Source: CAWEQO01 sp963811225 (GTDB lineage: Bacteria > Chloroflexota > Anaerolineae > Anaerolineales > Anaerolineaceae). Taken from it: a DNA stretch of 64,000 nt. Positions 60,528 to 64,000 of this stretch are shown in pieces. The position numbers and the translations under genes are program-made. The stretch lies in assembly GCA_963811225.1 (NCBI GenBank), contig CAWEQO010000001.1:496001-560000 (forward strand), written 5' to 3'. The notes beneath the pieces were generated by a model. It was not told the DNA's origin. It searched no databases and worked only from the letters and a program-made list of their open reading frames with translations. Within the stretch, counting starts at the first letter, position 1. Each line of letters starts with the position of its first letter.

Positions 60528-62171
60528 GTGCCCAAACATATCCTCGTCACCAGCCCTCAATCGTCGTTTTGTGAGCTGCTGCGTTCGAGCCTGGAGGAAA
60601 CCGGCAAGTATGAGGTCCAGGCAGCAGACTCGGCAGAGCAGGCGTTGGCCCGCGCCAATGCGTTCCGCTTCGACCTGGCGATCCTCGATTCAGACATGGA
60701 AGATGATGCGGTCTCCTCGCTTGGTCACAGCCTGCAAGAACTGCATCCCAACCTGCTGCTGGTGGTCATCCCACCCGAGAACGATCCACAGCGCCTGTCG
60801 ATGGTCAACTTCACCCCAGACGGCTACCTGGAGCGCCCGTTCTACCTGCCGGACCTGTTGGAAAAACTGTCATTCTTGTTGGAGCAGACCCCAAAGGCAG
60901 CCGCGCCGGTCGAGCCGTTCTGGCTGCTGAGGTCGAAGCGAGCCGGGTCCATCCTGGATAAGCTGCTGCACGAGTCGTTCCTCAGCTCGGCGTTGATCTT
61001 GAGCGCGGACGGGCAGCACCTGAGCCACAACCACGGCCTGCCCGACGCGGTGGCGCGGCGTCTGGCCGACATCTTGCAGCCCCAGCGTGTGGCCTCGCAG
61101 CATTTCGAGGGCCGCCCGTCGGTCGAGCTGGCGCACTATACTCAACTGGACAGTGGCGAGCACCTGCTGTTTGCGACGCCGCTGGCCGAGGGAGCAACGC
61201 TGGCCGGGTTGATGGACGCCTCGGTGCCGCTGAGCCAGGCGCGGACACAGGTGCAGGCTTTGCGGGACGAACTGCTGCAGATGCCCATCGAAAAGGAATC
61301 CGCTCCGCCGCCCGCACAGGAAGTGGAGCAGCCCGAGGAAGACAATTCCGCAGAAAACGAGCGGGATGATTACGATCTGAGTGAAGAGGAAGAGGACTTC
61401 CTGGCCCGGCTCGAATTGGAAGGGCCGGAGGAAGAGGACGGCGAGGCCCCGGCGATCGACTTGAGCGACCTGCTGGCAGCGATGCCCCCGCCCGACCCGG
61501 ACCGTATGCCGATCTCGATGCAAGAGTGGCAGCACCTGGCAGACGATGACACCGAGAACGAAGAAGTCCCGGCAGAGGCAACGCCCGAACCGGTCGACGA
61601 GCAGCCGCAAGCAGCTGAGGACGAAGAAGTCGAAGTGAGCTTCTCGACGCCGCCGAACGGCAAGGTGCACCCACCCGAGGACGAGGAAGATGCGCTGCTG
61701 CTGCCATGGGAGCAGGCGCCGCACCAGGATTGGCCAGAGCCGGAAGCGCAGAAAGACGAAGGCGCAACCGTCCAGGCGGTCACGCAGGCCACCTACACCT
61801 GCATCTTGATCCCCCGTTTGGTGCGCCACACCCTGACTCTCGAGATGGGCGAGCGGCTGAAGCAGTGGCTGCCGCAGCACTGCCTGGCTTTCGGCTGGTC
61901 GCTGGAAGGCATGAACGTGACCGCCGAGTACCTGCAGTGGACCGTGCGCGTGACGCCCTCGGTGTCGCAGGGTAGTGTGGTGCGGGTGATCCGCCAACGC
62001 ACCACAGAGAACCTTTTCAACCAATACCCTTACCTCAAAGAGCAGAACACCTCGGGCGATTTCTGGGCGCCGGGGTACCTGTTGGTCAGCGGGTCGAACC
62101 CGCCGTCACCAGAGCTGCTTCGGAATTTCATTTACCAGACCCGCCGCCGCCAGGGTTTGTACCGGTTTTAG
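60528..62171 (+). CDS. receiver-roadblock protein with a domesticated IS200/Y1-transposase-like C-terminus
   Basis: 547 residues. Residues 1-118 form a response-regulator receiver (acceptor Asp54 in DLAILDSD; the late Lys is replaced in GYLERPF). About 135-250 resemble a roadblock/LC7 domain (LLRSKRAGSILDKLLHES, then ALILSADGQHLSH). About 255-415 is a very acidic, disordered-looking linker. About 420-543 aligns well with the IS200/Y1 transposase fold: TQATYTCILIPRLVRHTLTL, RLKQWLPQHCLAFGW, LFNQYPYLKE, FWAPGYLLVSG. The catalytic HUH is lost (EYLQW at 467-471) and the nucleophile Tyr is replaced (LRNFIYQT, Phe534). It is probably a DNA- or RNA-binding regulator. It lies before polA. Partner kinase unknown. 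Confidence 0.8.
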   Translation: MPKHILVTSPQSSFCELLRSSLEETGKYEVQAADSAEQALARANAFRFDLAILDSDMEDDAVSSLGHSLQELHPNLLLVVIPPENDPQRLSMVNFTPDGYLERPFYLPDLLEKLSFLLEQTPKAAAPVEPFWLLRSKRAGSILDKLLHESFLSSALILSADGQHLSHNHGLPDAVARRLADILQPQRVASQHFEGRPSVELAHYTQLDSGEHLLFATPLAEGATLAGLMDASVPLSQARTQVQALRDELLQMPIEKESAPPPAQEVEQPEEDNSAENERDDYDLSEEEEDFLARLELEGPEEEDGEAPAIDLSDLLAAMPPPDPDRMPISMQEWQHLADDDTENEEVPAEATPEPVDEQPQAAEDEEVEVSFSTPPNGKVHPPEDEEDALLLPWEQAPHQDWPEPEAQKDEGATVQAVTQATYTCILIPRLVRHTLTLEMGERLKQWLPQHCLAFGWSLEGMNVTAEYLQWTVRVTPSVSQGSVVRVIRQRTTENLFNQYPYLKEQNTSGDFWAPGYLLVSGSNPPSPELLRNFIYQTRRRQGLYRF

Positions 62172-62182
62172 GCGCTGGCATC

Positions 62183-62206
62183 CCCATGCTCTTCACAAAG
62201 CATGGG
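62183..62206 (+). terminator. weak hairpin after the receiver-roadblock gene
   Basis: CCCATGCT (62183-62190) and AGCATGGG (62199-62206). No long T-run follows. Confidence 0.45.
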
Positions 62207-62292
62207 AATGAGGGTCATAGCGGCTGCCATCCTGATGGAAGAAACAAAATTTTAATGGTTTTTGGCGGTATAGAAAGGAAGGGAGGGGTATC

Positions 62293-64000
62293 ATGCCCTC
62301 CCCGCAGTTGTTTTACACGCTGACTGGGAATGAGAGTGAAATGCCACCCATTTTATATTTGATCGATGGACACGCGCTGGCCTACCGCACGTATTATGCG
62401 CTGACCGCCACGAGCGGCGGACAAGCCATGGCCACCAAGAGCGGCGAGCTGACGGCCGGAGTATACGGCTTTGCCAGCGTGCTGCTGCGCCTGTTGGAGC
62501 AGGAGCGGCCCGAGTTCTTAGCGGTCGCCTTCGATACCGGTAAGACCTTCCGCGATGCAATCTTCCCCGAATACAAAGCGACCCGCTCGAAGATGCCGGA
62601 CGACCTGACCCCCCAAATCGACCGCATCCGCCAAATGGTGGATACCTTCGGCTTCCCTCGACTGGAGGCGGAGGGTTATGAGGCCGACGACGTGCTGGGC
62701 AGCATCGCCCGCCAGGCGGTGGAGAAAGGCTTCGGCGTCAAGATCATCACCGGCGACCGTGACCTCCTGCAGCTGGTAGACGAGCGCATTATCGTCAACC
62801 TGCCGGGGCGGGCCCTGTCGGACGCGCGCGACTACACCACAAAGGATGTGCAAGAATACCTGGGCGTGCGCCCGGATCAGGTGGTGGACTACAAAGCGCT
62901 GGTGGGGGATTCCTCCGATAACATCCCGGGCGTACAGGGTGTAGGCAACAAAACCGCTACCAGCCTGCTGGGAAAATACGACACCCTGGAGGGCATCTAC
63001 GAACACCTGGACGAGATCTCGGCCGGGGCGCGCAAACGGCTGCAGGCCGGGAAGGATGCCGCCCGGCTCAGCCAGGATTTGGCGCAGATCCGCATCGACG
63101 TGCCGGTCACGCTGAATATGGACCGGGCGCGGGTCGGCTACACCGATTTGGAAGGGGTGGAATCGCTGTTCCGTGACCTGGAGTTCCGGACGCTGCTGCC
63201 GCGGCTGCGCAACCTGAACCCGCAGAATATCGAGACCGGTGAACCGGGGCAGCAGTTGACCCTGTTCGGCCAGGCGGTGAGCGAAGTCGGAACACCGCCG
63301 AGCTACCAGCTCGACACCCAGGTGGTGGACACACCCGAGGCGCTGCAGGAGATGCTGGCGCAGCTGGAGAGCGCCGAGATGATTGCCTTCGACACGGAGA
63401 CCAGCTCGCTCGATACGATGCGCTGCAAGCTGGTGGGCATTTCGTTGGCGGTGAAAGAAGGCCTGGGATACTACATCCCTGTGGGCCACGTCACAGGAGA
63501 GCGCCAGCTGTCGCTGGAAACGGTAATGGATGCGCTGCGCGGGCCGATGACCGACCCGAAGATCGAGAAAGCCGGACACAACCTCAAGTTCGACGTGGAG
63601 GTGATGGCGCGCAACGGGCTGTTCCCCAGCCCGCTGACCTTCGACACGATGGTAGCCGAGTTCCTGGTCGACCCGGCCTCGCGCAACCTGGGATTGAAGC
63701 GCATGGCGCAGATCTACCTGGACGCGCAGATGACCGAAATCATCGAGCTGATCGGGAAGGGCAAGGCGCAGATCACGATGGCGCAGGTTCTGGTGGAAAA
63801 GGCTGCACCCTACGCCGCAGCGGATGCCGAAGTAACGCTGCGGTTGATCCCGATCCTGCGCAAGCGGTTGGAAGAGCAGAACGCCTTGACCGTGTTCGAG
63901 ACGGTCGAGATGCCGCTGATCCCGGTGCTGGTGGATATGGAGATGGAAGGCATCCCGATCGACGAGGAGTTCTTCACCAACTTCTCCAAGGAGTTGACCG
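62293..64000 (+). CDS. polA: DNA polymerase I, 5' part (runs off the window)
   Basis: First 569 residues or so. The 5'-3' exonuclease/flap domain starts at LYLIDGHALAYRTYYALTA and has YEADDVLGSIARQA, IITGDRDLLQLVD and YKALVGDSSDNIPGVQGVGN. A 3'-5' exonuclease-like domain follows with IAFDTETSSLDT, GHNLKFDVEVM and YAAADAEVTLRL; the Asp/Glu set appears kept. The polymerase domain lies beyond 64000. GGGAGGGG before the ATG at 62293 favours it and adds 16 residues to the more usual start at 62341 (MPPILYLIDGH). Used in repair and Okazaki fragment processing. Confidence 0.93.
   Translation, partial: MPSPQLFYTLTGNESEMPPILYLIDGHALAYRTYYALTATSGGQAMATKSGELTAGVYGFASVLLRLLEQERPEFLAVAFDTGKTFRDAIFPEYKATRSKMPDDLTPQIDRIRQMVDTFGFPRLEAEGYEADDVLGSIARQAVEKGFGVKIITGDRDLLQLVDERIIVNLPGRALSDARDYTTKDVQEYLGVRPDQVVDYKALVGDSSDNIPGVQGVGNKTATSLLGKYDTLEGIYEHLDEISAGARKRLQAGKDAARLSQDLAQIRIDVPVTLNMDRARVGYTDLEGVESLFRDLEFRTLLPRLRNLNPQNIETGEPGQQLTLFGQAVSEVGTPPSYQLDTQVVDTPEALQEMLAQLESAEMIAFDTETSSLDTMRCKLVGISLAVKEGLGYYIPVGHVTGERQLSLETVMDALRGPMTDPKIEKAGHNLKFDVEVMARNGLFPSPLTFDTMVAEFLVDPASRNLGLKRMAQIYLDAQMTEIIELIGKGKAQITMAQVLVEKAAPYAAADAEVTLRLIPILRKRLEEQNALTVFETVEMPLIPVLVDMEMEGIPIDEEFFTNFSKELT

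Overview
This looks like a chromosomal segment of a Gram-positive-type or monoderm-like, GC-rich environmental bacterium. The best fit is the phylum Chloroflexota, probably class Anaerolineae. That is an inference from gene content: a sortase preceded by an LPNTGFAPG motif, MalT/LAL-type LuxR regulators, DUF4097 and LiaF-like envelope proteins, a WecB/WecC pair, an ArsR-DUF2087 regulator and a SAM-I riboswitch on metK. No rRNA, tRNA or CRISPR array was found. Most genes are GC-rich. Two stretches are visibly AT-rich and look acquired: about 6849-7620 and about 15450-17480.

Layout. 1-2.4 kb: a NapH-like ferredoxin membrane protein and partner, convergent with an autoregulated ArsR-type repressor. 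2.5-4.9 kb: a small protein and a secreted repeat-sortase fusion. 5.1-6.7 kb: a complete SAM-I riboswitch attenuator and metK. 6.8-13.2 kb: membrane CPBP proteases, a membrane alpha/beta hydrolase, a LAL regulator with a small partner, and a YkvA protein. 13.4-15.2 kb: endonuclease III overlapping an asparaginase. 15.4-17.5 kb: an AT-rich island with the TcmP/three-Cys-motif pair, abutting an orphan HigA. 18-24 kb: another CPBP protease, a zinc-ribbon protein, and a NurA / HAS-barrel-like / HerA operon whose nurA carries a one-base frameshift. 23.8-27.4 kb: ExoVII subunits and a methyltransferase-glycosyltransferase fusion. 28-35.5 kb: a diguanylate cyclase, an ECF sigma factor and an envelope-stress-like set (DUF4097, LiaF-like, GlsB-like). 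35.5-44 kb: a probable class I isoprenoid-synthase-fold protein, membrane hydrolase, lipoprotein, broken PHP phosphoesterase, AP-superfamily phosphatase and phosphoribosyltransferase. 44.3-47.8 kb: an insertion sequence nested inside another, each with exact target duplications. 48-50.6 kb: an internally deleted Hsp70 gene, prfC and an RRM protein. 50.7-56.3 kb: a cell-surface sugar cluster (wecC, wecB, glycosyltransferase, DUF2207). 56.4-60.3 kb: a PadR-controlled ABC exporter. 60.5-62.2 kb: a receiver-roadblock protein ending in a domesticated IS200-type transposase fold. 62.3-64 kb: the 5' part of polA.

Genes are separated by an unusual number of strong hairpins. Several belong to a recurring purine-rich family built on GAGAGCAGA/ACAGAGAG text, and two of these have perfect 40-41 bp arms. 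A second small family has a GGGA-type loop and a CTAC tail. The most novel items are the domesticated transposase-fold regulator, the ELW-repeat sortase with an internal LPNTG, the TcmP cassette next to an orphan antitoxin, and the HAS-barrel protein between nurA and herA.
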